Assembly (NCBI GenBank): GCA_036560485.1
Contig: DATBRC010000030.1
Coordinates: 80,854-144,853, forward strand
From: DATBRC01 sp036560485
GTDB taxonomy: Bacteria; Pseudomonadota; Gammaproteobacteria; Burkholderiales; Burkholderiaceae_D
Direction of reading: 5' to 3'
DNA: 64,000 nucleotides
A model generated the notes under the pieces. It saw only the letters and a program-made list of their open reading frames with translations, did no database searches and was not told the DNA's origin. Made by a program: the position numbers and the translations under genes. Below are positions 8,937 through 17,257 of the stretch, piece by piece (position 1 is the first letter of the stretch; each line of letters begins with the position of its first letter).

Positions 8937-8942
8937 TATAAT
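8937..8942 (+). promoter_or_regulatory. Possible -10 element (TATAAT) seven bases before the yihY start codon
   Basis: A perfect TATAAT is followed seven bases later by the ATG at 8950, so transcription would begin at or next to the start codon and give a leaderless message. The best -35 candidate, TGACAT at 8911-8916, is 20 bases upstream, longer than ideal. No ribosome-binding site precedes the ATG. Confidence 0.35.
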
Positions 8943-8949
8943 TGGTGCC

Positions 8950-9894
8950 ATGAAAAAACATTTTCTGTCTATATCATTGATATCACATCGCATTAAAGCG
9001 AATATTTTTAATCCGCAGCTGACCTATGTATTGACGCATCCTGGAACGTTTGCGCTGCAAACGCTGCGTGCATTCAGCAAGAATAATGGACTGTTGCTGG
9101 CAGGTGCGGTTGCTTACTATGCGTTGCTTTCGATCGTGCCGTTATTGATTCTGATTGTGATCGCGCTTTCTCATGTCATTGACCAGGCTGAACTGCTGCA
9201 AACCTTGCGTCATTATCTGGAATGGCTAGTGCCGAGCCAGTCGAAAGCAGTGGTCGCGGAATTGATGAATTTTCTTGCCAATCGTGATGTCATTGGCGGC
9301 ATGTTGCTGGTGGTGATGCTGTTTTTCAGTTCGCTTGCATTCTCGGTTTTGGACAAGGCGATGTCTGTGATCTTCAAGCACCGTATTGTTCATCGCAAGC
9401 GTCATTTTCTTGTTTCTGCACTACTCCCATACTGCGCCATTCTTGTGCTTGGTGTTGGCTTATTGTTGTTGACTGTCGTGTCCAGCGTATTGCAGGCGAT
9501 TGGACAAGAGAGTCTGGTCTTGCTGGGGCATCAGTGGAGCCTGAGCGGGGTTTCCGGATTCCTTGTTTATTGTCTGGGGTTGGCAGGAGAAATTATTATT
9601 TTATCAGCGGTGTATTGGGTGATTCCGGTCGGAGGCCTATCGTTGCGGCATGCATTGATCGGTGGTGTGACAGCTGCGTTGTTATGGGAAATTACACGCC
9701 ATATTCTGCTTTGGTATTTTTCCACGCTGTCTCAAGCCAGTGTTGTGTATGGCTCGTTGACTACCTCGATCGTGGTGCTGTTAAGTCTGGAAATCGCCGC
9801 CACGTTGCTGCTCTTTGGCGCTCAAGTAATCGCCGAGTATGAACTAATTGGAAAAAGCGATCATCAGGTACCGCCATCGGATCTAGGACAATGA
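8950..9894 (+). CDS. YihY/BrkB family inner-membrane protein (UPF0761)
   Basis: A polytopic inner-membrane protein of 314 residues. About six hydrophobic segments are visible, including GLLLAGAVAYYALLSIVPLL, GGMLLVVMLFFSSLAF, YCAILVLGVGLLLLTVV, the segment ending LAGEIIILSAVYWVIP, and the C-terminal VVLLSLEIAATLLLFGAQVIAEY. The AYYALLS and ALIGGVTAALLWE regions are typical of the YihY/BrkB family. E. coli YihY was once called ribonuclease BN in error; BrkB of Bordetella was linked to serum resistance, and the molecular role remains unclear. It follows the DUF2863-like gene and precedes the repeat-containing secreted protein by 50 bases on the same strand. Confidence 0.9.
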   Translation: MKKHFLSISLISHRIKANIFNPQLTYVLTHPGTFALQTLRAFSKNNGLLLAGAVAYYALLSIVPLLILIVIALSHVIDQAELLQTLRHYLEWLVPSQSKAVVAELMNFLANRDVIGGMLLVVMLFFSSLAFSVLDKAMSVIFKHRIVHRKRHFLVSALLPYCAILVLGVGLLLLTVVSSVLQAIGQESLVLLGHQWSLSGVSGFLVYCLGLAGEIIILSAVYWVIPVGGLSLRHALIGGVTAALLWEITRHILLWYFSTLSQASVVYGSLTTSIVVLLSLEIAATLLLFGAQVIAEYELIGKSDHQVPPSDLGQ

Positions 9895-9944
9895 ACTTGC
9901 CACAAGTTACAATGCTGACTTTTGCTTTTTGCGAGCAGCAATAA

Positions 9945-11462
9945 ATGACCTTTATTCGTTTTTCTCTTCACGCATATTTTGCTCCGGTTTTTTCCCTGGT
10001 TCTATGTTGTGCCACATCCATAGGGCATGCGGCGGAAAGCGATGCGCAATCGGGCTTTGTGATGCGTAACAATGCTTCACTGCGATTGGGATTGGAACGG
10101 TTGACCCTTCCTGGCGATGAAAAGATGGGAATGCTGGGCACCACTTATTTGATTGAGGTTGCGCCTCATGTCTACATGGGACCGGCGGCCTATAGCTCAG
10201 TGACTGGCCAACGCGGTGGGTTCTATACGGTTGGCGGGGAATTGGAATGGCGACAGAAGCTCGTTTCCAACATCAGCCTTGAGGCAGGTGCTTATGTCGG
10301 CGGCGGCGGTGGCGGTTCTTCTTTGGTTGGTGGAGGTTTGATGCTTCGCCCGCATGCGGATTTGATGTGGGATTTCGGCGGCTATCGGGCGGGAATTTCT
10401 GCATCAAATGTGCGTTTCCCGAATGGGCATGTCCACAGTAATCAAATCGGGTTGGTGGTCGATTTTGATACACACTTTTTGCATACCGGTTTTGGGTATA
10501 CCGATCAGGACGTTCCCGTGAATGGGCGCACGGGCGTGGGTTTTGATCGTGCAATTGCATTTTTCGGTGCGTACAAACCGAGCAAGAGCGCCACACTTTT
10601 AAGCGGCGCGCCCTTGCAAAATTCCATCGGCTATGTCGGGACGCGTATGGAGCGCATGATCACTCCTCACTTCTTTGTCGGATTGGAAGCTGCTGGTGCT
10701 AACACAGGCGGCGTTGCGGGGTATGCAGAATTTTTGGGAACCGCCGGGGCGGAAATGCCGCTGCTGGACAATCGCCTTACAGTTGGTACGCGCGTGGCGT
10801 TGGGAACGGGCGGTGGCGGCTCGGTATCGGTAGGCGGCGGCGTGCTGGTCAAGGCTGGCGTATATGCGACTGCAAATCTGACCAGGAATTTCCACATCAG
10901 TGTGGAAGGGGGTGTGGCCGATTCACCCCAAGGAAATTTCCGCGCGACTTATGAGACGCTCGGCCTGCATTGGAATCTTGACCATCCGTATAGTGCCGGC
11001 GCGCCTTCGAAGCTGGTTGCGAACGAATGGGTGGCTGGCACACAGCACTATATCAAGGCAGCACGCAAGGATGGCACCGTGCAAAATATGGATGTCTTCA
11101 CGCTTAAACTGAACCGCTATGTCACTGAATCGCTTTATTTGACTGGGCAGGCGCATAGTGCATATGCAGGCCAGGCAGGCGGTTATTCGGTTGGATTGAT
11201 TGGTGCGGGATATCGTACATCGAGAAGTTATTCCGGCTGGTATGCCGGTGCGGAATTGCTAGCAGGTGCTGCCGGCGGCGGCAGTGTGGATACCAGTGGT
11301 GGTATTGTGGTGCAACCGTTGATGTATGCCGGCGTAGGATTGAGCAAATCGATTTCTGCACGCTTGAGTGCGGGACGGATCATTTCACAAAAGGGCGAAC
11401 TCAACAGCAATGTGGTTGAGTTGGGATTGAGTTATGCGTTCGGGACAACGCGGCGTGAGTAG
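9945..11462 (+). CDS. Secreted protein built of three repeats, probably an outer-membrane beta-barrel
   Basis: A 505-residue protein with a signal peptide (hydrophobic core around residues 11-24, likely cleavage after SIGHA at 29). The mature part is rich in Gly, aromatic and small residues in alternating patterns, and its last strand (VELGLSYAFG) is near the C-terminus, as in outer-membrane barrels. Three copies of a unit of about 100 residues are visible near 76-174, 243-345 and 398-499. Each has a GGx(Y/F) strand, a strand beginning GAYV, GTRV or GAEL, a Gly-rich turn (YVGGGGGGSS, LGTGGGGS, GAAGGGS), then GGGL, GGGV or GGIV. I do not recognise a named family. It may be in an operon with yihY. 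Confidence 0.75.
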   Translation: MTFIRFSLHAYFAPVFSLVLCCATSIGHAAESDAQSGFVMRNNASLRLGLERLTLPGDEKMGMLGTTYLIEVAPHVYMGPAAYSSVTGQRGGFYTVGGELEWRQKLVSNISLEAGAYVGGGGGGSSLVGGGLMLRPHADLMWDFGGYRAGISASNVRFPNGHVHSNQIGLVVDFDTHFLHTGFGYTDQDVPVNGRTGVGFDRAIAFFGAYKPSKSATLLSGAPLQNSIGYVGTRMERMITPHFFVGLEAAGANTGGVAGYAEFLGTAGAEMPLLDNRLTVGTRVALGTGGGGSVSVGGGVLVKAGVYATANLTRNFHISVEGGVADSPQGNFRATYETLGLHWNLDHPYSAGAPSKLVANEWVAGTQHYIKAARKDGTVQNMDVFTLKLNRYVTESLYLTGQAHSAYAGQAGGYSVGLIGAGYRTSRSYSGWYAGAELLAGAAGGGSVDTSGGIVVQPLMYAGVGLSKSISARLSAGRIISQKGELNSNVVELGLSYAFGTTRRE

Positions 11463-11482
11463 CGGGGAACGGCGATTGGTCC

Positions 11483-11613
11483 AACGAAAGACACGAAATA
11501 AATTAATGAATTGGAGCAAGGCAGCAATTTACTTAAAGTCAGCAGGGAGAGTGCTTAATTGTTGGCAATGAACATTGCTCCCTCATTGCTAGTGAATTTT
11601 CGTGTCTTTAGTG
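11483..11613. repeat. Second TTTCGTG-family inverted repeat
   Basis: The arm AACGAAAGACACGAAA at 11483-11498 and TTTCGTGTCTTTAGTG at 11598-11613 are inverted copies (12 bases exact), with a further TTTTCGTGG at 11616-11624. This is the same motif as at 6034-6099. It lies in the 170-base convergent gap between the repeat-containing protein and gpx. No classical terminator was seen in this gap, so the hairpin may serve that purpose. Confidence 0.55.
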
Positions 11614-11632
11614 CTTTTCGTGGAAAAGATTT

Positions 11633-12118
11633 TTATTCGGCCAGTAGTTTCTCGATATCCTGCATCAATTCTTCAGGTTTCGTTTGCGGCGCGTAGCGTT
11701 TGAAAACGGTGCCGTCTTTTTTCACCAGGAACTTGGTGAAATTCCATTTGATCGATTGTGTGCCTAACGCACCGGGTGCTGCGCTTTTCAGATGCTTGAA
11801 GAGCGGATGCGCTTGCGCACCGTTGACATCGATTTTTGCAAACAATGGAAAAGTCACGCGGTAATTTTTTTCGCAAAAAGCGCCGATTTCATCGGCAGAA
11901 CCCGGTTCCTGTTTGCCGAATTGGTTGCAGGGAAAGCCGAGCACTTCCATGCCCTTGTCTTTGAATTGCCGATAGACCGATTCCAGTCCTTCGTATTGCG
12001 GCGTGAAGCCGCAATTGCTGGCAGTATTGACGATCAGCAGGACCTTGCCGCGGTATTGCTCCAGATTGACCGGCGTGCCGGCGAGACTGCTGGCACTAAA
12101 ACTATACAAGTCACTCAT
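11633..12118 (-). CDS. Glutathione peroxidase (Cys type)
   Basis: A thiol peroxidase of the glutathione peroxidase family that reduces hydrogen peroxide and lipid hydroperoxides. The peroxidatic residue is Cys36 in NTASNCGFTPQY, where animal enzymes carry selenocysteine. The Gln/Trp/Asn tetrad is visible in FPCNQFGKQEPG and IKWNFTKFLV. Bacterial members (BtuE-like) often use thioredoxin rather than glutathione. At 161 residues it is of normal length and has no signal peptide, so it is cytoplasmic. The start codon overlaps the pilU stop in an ATGA arrangement, so its translation is probably coupled to pilU, which is an unusual setting for a peroxidase. Confidence 0.93.
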   Translation of the reverse strand: MSDLYSFSASSLAGTPVNLEQYRGKVLLIVNTASNCGFTPQYEGLESVYRQFKDKGMEVLGFPCNQFGKQEPGSADEIGAFCEKNYRVTFPLFAKIDVNGAQAHPLFKHLKSAAPGALGTQSIKWNFTKFLVKKDGTVFKRYAPQTKPEELMQDIEKLLAE

Positions 12119-13251
12119 ACAATACCGAGATGTTCGGTACCTTTGGACAAGTCGCGGTCTTTTGCGTCTTTGCTGCGCAGTTTGATCGCCAAGCGCAAAT
12201 CATTGATCGAGTCCGCGTTGCGTAATGCATCTTCGTACGAGATTTTATCTGCTTCGTACAAATCGAAGAGTGCCTGGTCGAATGTCTGCATGCCCAGCTC
12301 ACGGGATTTTTTCATGATCTCTTTGATTTCATGCACGTTGCCTTTGAAAATCAAATCGGAGATGAGCGGTGAATTCAGCATGATCTCGACTGCCACGCAG
12401 CGGCCTTTGGTATCGCGCAACGGCACCAGACGTTGAGAGATCATCGCCTTCAAGTTGAGCGATAAATCCATCAGCAATTGCGGTTTGCGCTCATCGGGGA
12501 AGAAGTTGATGATACGGTCCAGCGCCTGATTGGAACTGTTTGCATGCAGCGTGGCCAAACACAAGTGACCGGTTTCCGCGAAGGCAATCGCAAAGTCCAT
12601 CGTTTCGCGATCGCGGATCTCGCCGATCAGGATGACGTCCGGCGCCTGACGCAGTGTATTTTTTAAAGCGACGTTCCAGTCTTCGGTATCCACACCCACA
12701 TCGCGCTGCGTGATGATGCAATTTCTATGAGGATGAATATATTCGACCGGATCTTCGATGGTGATAATGTGGCCTTGGCTGTTCTCATTCCGGTGCCCTA
12801 CCATCGCTGCCAGTGTGGTGGACTTGCCTGATCCGGTGGCACCGACCATCAGTACCAATCCGCGCTTGGTCATCGCGACTTCTTTAAGAACTTCGGGCAC
12901 GCCGAGATCTTCGATTTTCGGGATGGCAGTCGTGATGGTACGCAGCACCATGCCGACGCGGCCCTGCTGCACGAATGCAGAGACGCGGAAGCGGCCCAGA
13001 TCGCCTGGACTGATCGCGAAGTTACATTCTTTTTTCGCTTCAAATTCTGCCGATTGTTTATCGTTCATGATCGCGCGCGCCAGTTCAACCGTATGCGTCG
13101 ATGTCAAAGGCTGATTCGATACCGGCGTCACCTTGCCGTCAATTTTGAATGCGGGCGGAAAATCGCATGTGATAAAAAGATCGGATCCATTTTTGCTGAG
13201 CATCAAGCGCAGCAAGTCAAACATGAATTTAGTGGCCTGGTCGCGTTCCAT
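12115..13251 (-). CDS. pilU: Type IV pilus retraction ATPase PilU
   Basis: A hexameric AAA-type secretion ATPase of the PilT family that supports pilus retraction. The Walker A motif is GATGSGKSTTL, followed by the Asp box IITIEDPVEYIH, Walker B VILIGEIRD and the His box TGHLCLATLHA. The C-terminal region has SPLISDLIFKGN where PilT has AIRNLIRE, and the length of 378 residues exceeds PilT by about 30; both point to PilU. It is downstream of pilT on the same strand, separated by 211 bases holding two repeat copies, and overlaps gpx by four bases. PilU generally works through PilT. Confidence 0.95.
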   Translation of the reverse strand: MERDQATKFMFDLLRLMLSKNGSDLFITCDFPPAFKIDGKVTPVSNQPLTSTHTVELARAIMNDKQSAEFEAKKECNFAISPGDLGRFRVSAFVQQGRVGMVLRTITTAIPKIEDLGVPEVLKEVAMTKRGLVLMVGATGSGKSTTLAAMVGHRNENSQGHIITIEDPVEYIHPHRNCIITQRDVGVDTEDWNVALKNTLRQAPDVILIGEIRDRETMDFAIAFAETGHLCLATLHANSSNQALDRIINFFPDERKPQLLMDLSLNLKAMISQRLVPLRDTKGRCVAVEIMLNSPLISDLIFKGNVHEIKEIMKKSRELGMQTFDQALFDLYEADKISYEDALRNADSINDLRLAIKLRSKDAKDRDLSKGTEHLGIV

Positions 13252-13305
13252 TTTTCTTCCTTATTCAGTGAGCCCCACATAAAAGCGGCGGCTCGTCATT
13301 ACGTC

Positions 13306-13460
13306 CCACTTCGCAACTTGCAAACTGCTCAGATTCGCGCGGCGCAGAGCATGCTCTGCGAAATCCCAGTGACGGTCGTCTACGCATCAACCGCTCTCCA
13401 CTTCGCGCTTGCAAGCGCTCCGGATTCGCCCGGCGCAACGTATCCGTTGCGAAACCCCAG
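13306..13460. repeat. Two imperfect direct repeats with palindromes between pilT and pilU
   Basis: Copy 1 (about 13306-13370) and copy 2 (about 13398-13460) share the order CCACTTCGC, TTGCAA, GATTCGC, CGGCGCA, TGCGAAA, CCCAG. Each contains a hairpin: an 18-base perfect palindrome at 13343-13360 (CGCAGAGCATGCTCTGCG) in copy 1, and CGCAACG/CGTTGCG around TATC at 13434-13451 in copy 2. Copy 2 also has the 14-base palindrome GCGCTTGCAAGCGC. The stems differ in sequence but keep pairing, which suggests selection for structure. They would be transcribed between pilT and pilU. Confidence 0.65.
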
Positions 13461-13462
13461 GC

Positions 13463-14506
13463 TCATCCAGGGAAATTTTCCGGCGTCTTGGCTGCTGCAC
13501 GTGCCGTACCTGCCGAGATGACATTACGTTTCACGAGGTCAGTCAAATTGCTATCCAGTGTTTGCATACCCATGTTGGCGCCGGTTTGAATTGCTGAATA
13601 CATCTGTGCAATCTTCGCTTCACGGATCAGGTTGCGGATAGCAGGCGTACCGATCATGATCTCATGCGCAGCAACGCGGCCGCTGCCGTCCTTCGTTTTC
13701 AACAGCGTTTGTGAAATGACGGCCTGCAAGGATTCGGACAACATCGCGCGCACCATTTCTTTTTCATCGCCAGGGAACACGTCGACGATACGGTCAATCG
13801 TTTTCGCGGCAGAAGAAGTATGCAGTGTGCCGAATACCAGGTGACCGGTTTCTGCAGCGGACAACGCCAGGCGGATGGTTTCCAGATCGCGCAACTCGCC
13901 GACCAGCACGACGTCCGGGTCTTCACGTAGCGCTGAACGTAGCGCCGCATTGAACGAGTGCGTATGCGGGCCGACCTCACGCTGGTTGATCAGGCATTTT
14001 TTGGATTCATGCACGAATTCGATTGGATCTTCAATTGTCAGGATGTGCGCGTATTCGTTTTCGTTGACATGATTGACCATGGCAGCAAGCGTGGTTGATT
14101 TACCTGAGCCGGTTGGTCCTGTGACCAATACCAATCCACGCGGTTTCAATGCCAGTTCGGAGAAGATCTTCGGGCAGTTTAGTTGTTCGAGACTAAGAAT
14201 CTTGGAAGGAATGGTACGCAGCACAGCAGCCGCACCACGATCCTGGTTGAACGCATTGACGCGGAAGCGCGCCAGTCCTGGAATTGCGAACGAGAAGTCG
14301 CACTCAAGGTTTTCTTCATACGTCTTGCGCTGACCGTCGTTCATGATGTCATAAATCATGCCGTGCACGTCTTTGTGCTCCAGCGGCGGCAAGTTGATGC
14401 GGCGCACGTCGCCATGCACACGGATCATCGGCGGAAGTCCTGACGAGAGATGCAAGTCGGATGCGTTATTCTTGACGGAGAAAGCGAGTAGTTCTGAAAT
14501 GTCCAT
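13463..14506 (-). CDS. pilT: Twitching motility ATPase PilT
   Basis: PilT powers depolymerisation and retraction of type IV pili at the inner membrane. Walker A reads GPTGSGKSTTL, the Asp box ILTIEDPIEFVH, Walker B VVLVGELRDLET and the His box TGHLVFGTLHT. The retraction motif AIRNLIREAKI, diagnostic of PilT, is present in the C-terminal domain. The length of 347 residues is standard. It is the first gene of a pilT-pilU-gpx run and is divergent from yggS across 135 bases, the usual pilT-yggS layout in proteobacteria. pilB, pilC, pilD and pilM-Q are not in the window. Confidence 0.97.
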   Translation of the reverse strand: MDISELLAFSVKNNASDLHLSSGLPPMIRVHGDVRRINLPPLEHKDVHGMIYDIMNDGQRKTYEENLECDFSFAIPGLARFRVNAFNQDRGAAAVLRTIPSKILSLEQLNCPKIFSELALKPRGLVLVTGPTGSGKSTTLAAMVNHVNENEYAHILTIEDPIEFVHESKKCLINQREVGPHTHSFNAALRSALREDPDVVLVGELRDLETIRLALSAAETGHLVFGTLHTSSAAKTIDRIVDVFPGDEKEMVRAMLSESLQAVISQTLLKTKDGSGRVAAHEIMIGTPAIRNLIREAKIAQMYSAIQTGANMGMQTLDSNLTDLVKRNVISAGTARAAAKTPENFPG

Positions 14507-14641
14507 TTATAATCCCTGAGCCGGCAAAACTGTCACGCGAAAGAATCGTGTAATAAATCACGTTTATTGATGATGCGCATTCATGATCTTTTCACAATAA
14601 AAATAACGATACTAGAAAGCACCGTTTAAACTGTTCTGATT

Positions 14642-15334
14642 ATGTCCATAATCCCTGATAACTTGCAAGCCGTGCATGACAGAATCGCCACTGCGGCGCG
14701 TGCTGCGCAGCGCAGCACGGACGACATTACCTTATTGGCTGTGTCAAAAACGTTTGGACCGCAAGCGGTGATCGAGGCTGCGCAGGCCGGTCAATGCGTA
14801 TTTGGCGAAAACTATCTGCAAGAAGCGCTGGATAAAATGGCTGCCGTACATGCAATGGCGCCCGATTATGCACTGCAATGGCATTTTATCGGCCCCATTC
14901 AAAGCAACAAGACACGTCCGATTGCCACGCATTTTGATTGGGTGCATTCGGTCGAGCGGGAAAAGATTGCGCAACGTCTGTCAGAGCAACGGCCGCCGCA
15001 TCTTGCGCCGCTCAATATTTGTTTGCAAGTTAATATTAGTGGCGAATCTAGCAAGAGCGGTCTCGCACCACAAGACGTTCCGGCTCTGGCGCAGACTGTG
15101 GCAAGCCTGCCACGCATCAAGCTGCGCGGCTTGATGGCGATCCCGGAACCGACTGAAGATATGGCAAGGCAGCGCACGGCATTTCGGCAACTGCGGCAAT
15201 TATTCGACGCATGCCGCGCGCAAGGTTTAACGATGGATACCTTATCAATGGGGATGTCGGCCGATTTGGAAGCGGCGATCGCCGAGGGTTCAACTTTGCT
15301 GCGGGTCGGTAGCGCGATTTTTGGAAAGCGTTAA
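14642..15334 (+). CDS. Pyridoxal phosphate homeostasis protein (YggS/PLPBP)
   Basis: A single-domain PLP-binding TIM-barrel protein that keeps free pyridoxal phosphate and amino-acid pools balanced. The PLP lysine is in LLAVSKTFGP near residue 36. Other family motifs are FGENYLQEA, WHFIGPIQSNK and the phosphate-binding end SMGMSADLEAAI followed by TLLRVGSAIFG. At 230 residues it is typical. It is divergent from pilT and lies 30 bases before proC, so the two are probably one operon, a common arrangement. Confidence 0.95.
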   Translation: MSIIPDNLQAVHDRIATAARAAQRSTDDITLLAVSKTFGPQAVIEAAQAGQCVFGENYLQEALDKMAAVHAMAPDYALQWHFIGPIQSNKTRPIATHFDWVHSVEREKIAQRLSEQRPPHLAPLNICLQVNISGESSKSGLAPQDVPALAQTVASLPRIKLRGLMAIPEPTEDMARQRTAFRQLRQLFDACRAQGLTMDTLSMGMSADLEAAIAEGSTLLRVGSAIFGKR

Positions 15335-15364
15335 CAGATTACTGAAATATAAAGAAAGTTCATC

Positions 15365-16189
15365 ATGCAAAATAGTTTGAAGATTGGCTTCATCGGTGGC
15401 GGCAACATGGCGACTGCGTTGTTAGGCGGGCTGGCAAATAAACTCACCGCAGGCACAAATATTCATGTTGTCGACCGCAATCCAGATGCATTGCAAAAAT
15501 TATCACAGCAGTTCGGTGTGACAACGGCGCAACAAATCGGAGCTCCAATTGCGCACTCCGACGTGATCGTACTCGCCGTCAAACCGCAGCAGATGAAAGA
15601 AGTGATCGCCGAATTGCGTCCGCATATTGCGTCGCAGTTGGTGCTCTCGATCGCTGCAGGTATCCGCGCAGTTGATTTATCCAGATGGCTCAATGGCCAT
15701 CAAGCGATTGTGCGCACGATGCCTAACACACCGGCATTGATCGGCCAAGGCATCACAGGTATGGTTGCATTGTCAGGCGTCTCATCGCAGCAGCGTGATG
15801 CCGCCGACGCCATCATGCGTGCTGTCGGCGCGACAGTATGGCTGGATGATGAAGCGTTGATCGATCCGGTGACGGCCGTCTCCGGCAGTGGTCCTGCGTA
15901 TGTGTTTTATTTTATCGAAGCGATGCAGCAGGCAGCACAGGAAATGGGTTTGACCGCAGAGCAAGGGACGCAATTGGCGGTCGCTACTTTCGTCGGCGCA
16001 TCGCAACTCGCGGCACAGTCATCCGACCCGATATCGGTGTTGCGTGAACGGGTCACATCCAAAGGCGGCACGACTTATGCTGCATTGACGAGTATGGAAG
16101 CAAGCAGCGTAAAGCAGGCAATTGGCAAGGCGTTGAAAGCAGCGGCGGCACGCGGAAAAGAATTAGGGGAGGAATTTGGCAAGGATTAA
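15365..16189 (+). CDS. proC: Pyrroline-5-carboxylate reductase
   Basis: ProC performs the last step of proline synthesis, the NAD(P)H reduction of pyrroline-5-carboxylate. The N-terminal Rossmann motif is IGFIGGGNMATALLGGL. The dimerisation domain holds the signature VSGSGPAYVFYFIEAM, and the C-terminus has VTSKGGTTYAAL. At 274 residues it is of standard size. It is the second gene of the yggS-proC pair; the next gene is 92 bases further on. Confidence 0.96.
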   Translation: MQNSLKIGFIGGGNMATALLGGLANKLTAGTNIHVVDRNPDALQKLSQQFGVTTAQQIGAPIAHSDVIVLAVKPQQMKEVIAELRPHIASQLVLSIAAGIRAVDLSRWLNGHQAIVRTMPNTPALIGQGITGMVALSGVSSQQRDAADAIMRAVGATVWLDDEALIDPVTAVSGSGPAYVFYFIEAMQQAAQEMGLTAEQGTQLAVATFVGASQLAAQSSDPISVLRERVTSKGGTTYAALTSMEASSVKQAIGKALKAAAARGKELGEEFGKD

Positions 16190-16281
16190 TCAAGCAGGAT
16201 GAGTTAAGCAGGATGAATTGGCGCCAGATAATGTTTTTCGATTGCTGTCATAACTAAACTAAAGCGAAAAAGGGGGAAATT

Positions 16282-17175
16282 ATGCAACTGGATCAATTTA
16301 AAACACCATCAAGCAAGCTTGGCCGTATCATCATCGGCGTAATTGTATTGATCATTCTTTACAACTTGTGGCCGTTTTATTCCGTGCCGACCGGCAGTCG
16401 TGGTGTGGTGACGCAATTCGGGAAAATCGTTGGCATTGAAGGTGAGGGGCTGGCGATCCTGCCGCCGTGGCAAAAGCTTTTCAACTTCAGCATTCGCGCT
16501 GAAAAAGCAGACATTGAAAATGCCGAAGGCAGCACCAGCGACACGCAGCCGGTCAAGGTGAGCATGACGGTGCGCTACAGTATCGCGACCGATCGTGTGT
16601 CGGAAGTATTTGAAAAATACTCACATGATGGCGATCTGTCGTCCTACGTCCAGACGGCGACGCTGGAAATTTTCAAGGCTGTCACGGCAAAATATACGGC
16701 GCCAGATTTGATCTCGCAACGCGCCAAGGTATCTGCCGATATCAATGCGGCTTTGCGAGAAAAGCTGGCACTGTACGGCGCGCAAGTCATTAATATCGAT
16801 ATGCGCAATTTTTCATTTTCGGATTCATACATGCATGCGATTAATGACAAGGTGACGCAAGAGCAATTACGCCTCGCCGCGGAAAACAAATTGAAAACAG
16901 TGGAAGCCGAACAGAAACAGAAAGTCGCCATCGCCGAGGCTGAAGCAGGCGCAAGAAGAGCGCAAGCAGATGGCGAGGCGTATGCCAACCTGACGATCGC
17001 CAAGGCGCAAGCCGATGCGTTGCGTTTGCAAAATGCGGCACTCGCACAGAACAAGGATGTGCTTGAATTGCGCCGCATTGAAGTGGAAAAAACCAAGGCT
17101 GAAAAATGGGATGGCGCATTGCCGACCTCCATTTATGCAGGTGCGCCGATTCCATTCATGAATGTAGGAAAGTGA
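16282..17175 (+). CDS. Prohibitin-family (SPFH/band 7) membrane protein
   Basis: A 297-residue protein with one N-terminal membrane helix (IIIGVIVLIILYNLWPF, about residues 16-32), an SPFH domain (VPTGSRGVVTQFGKI, then SMTVRYSIATDRV), and a long charged coiled coil near residues 190-260 rich in Ala, Glu and Lys (EQKQKVAIAEAEAGARRAQA). Such proteins form large inner-membrane ring or cage assemblies that recruit partners such as the FtsH protease or organise lipid domains. HflK/HflC are a related pair, but their usual neighbours (hfq, hflX) are absent, so I keep the general name. It starts after AAGGGGGAAAT and ends before a strong terminator. Confidence 0.88.
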   Translation: MQLDQFKTPSSKLGRIIIGVIVLIILYNLWPFYSVPTGSRGVVTQFGKIVGIEGEGLAILPPWQKLFNFSIRAEKADIENAEGSTSDTQPVKVSMTVRYSIATDRVSEVFEKYSHDGDLSSYVQTATLEIFKAVTAKYTAPDLISQRAKVSADINAALREKLALYGAQVINIDMRNFSFSDSYMHAINDKVTQEQLRLAAENKLKTVEAEQKQKVAIAEAEAGARRAQADGEAYANLTIAKAQADALRLQNAALAQNKDVLELRRIEVEKTKAEKWDGALPTSIYAGAPIPFMNVGK

Positions 17176-17217
17176 CGAAAATCTTTTAACTCACACGCAA
17201 TCATTTTCATCTCTGTC

Positions 17218-17257
17218 AAAAAACAAAGAGGGAACATATGTTCCCTCTTTGTTTTTT
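17218..17257. terminator. Strong palindromic terminator after the prohibitin-like gene
   Basis: A long A-run, a stem CAAAGAGGGAAC/GTTCCCTCTTTG with the four-base loop ATAT, and a T-run follow the stop codon at 17175. The symmetry makes it active in both directions. Confidence 0.9.
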
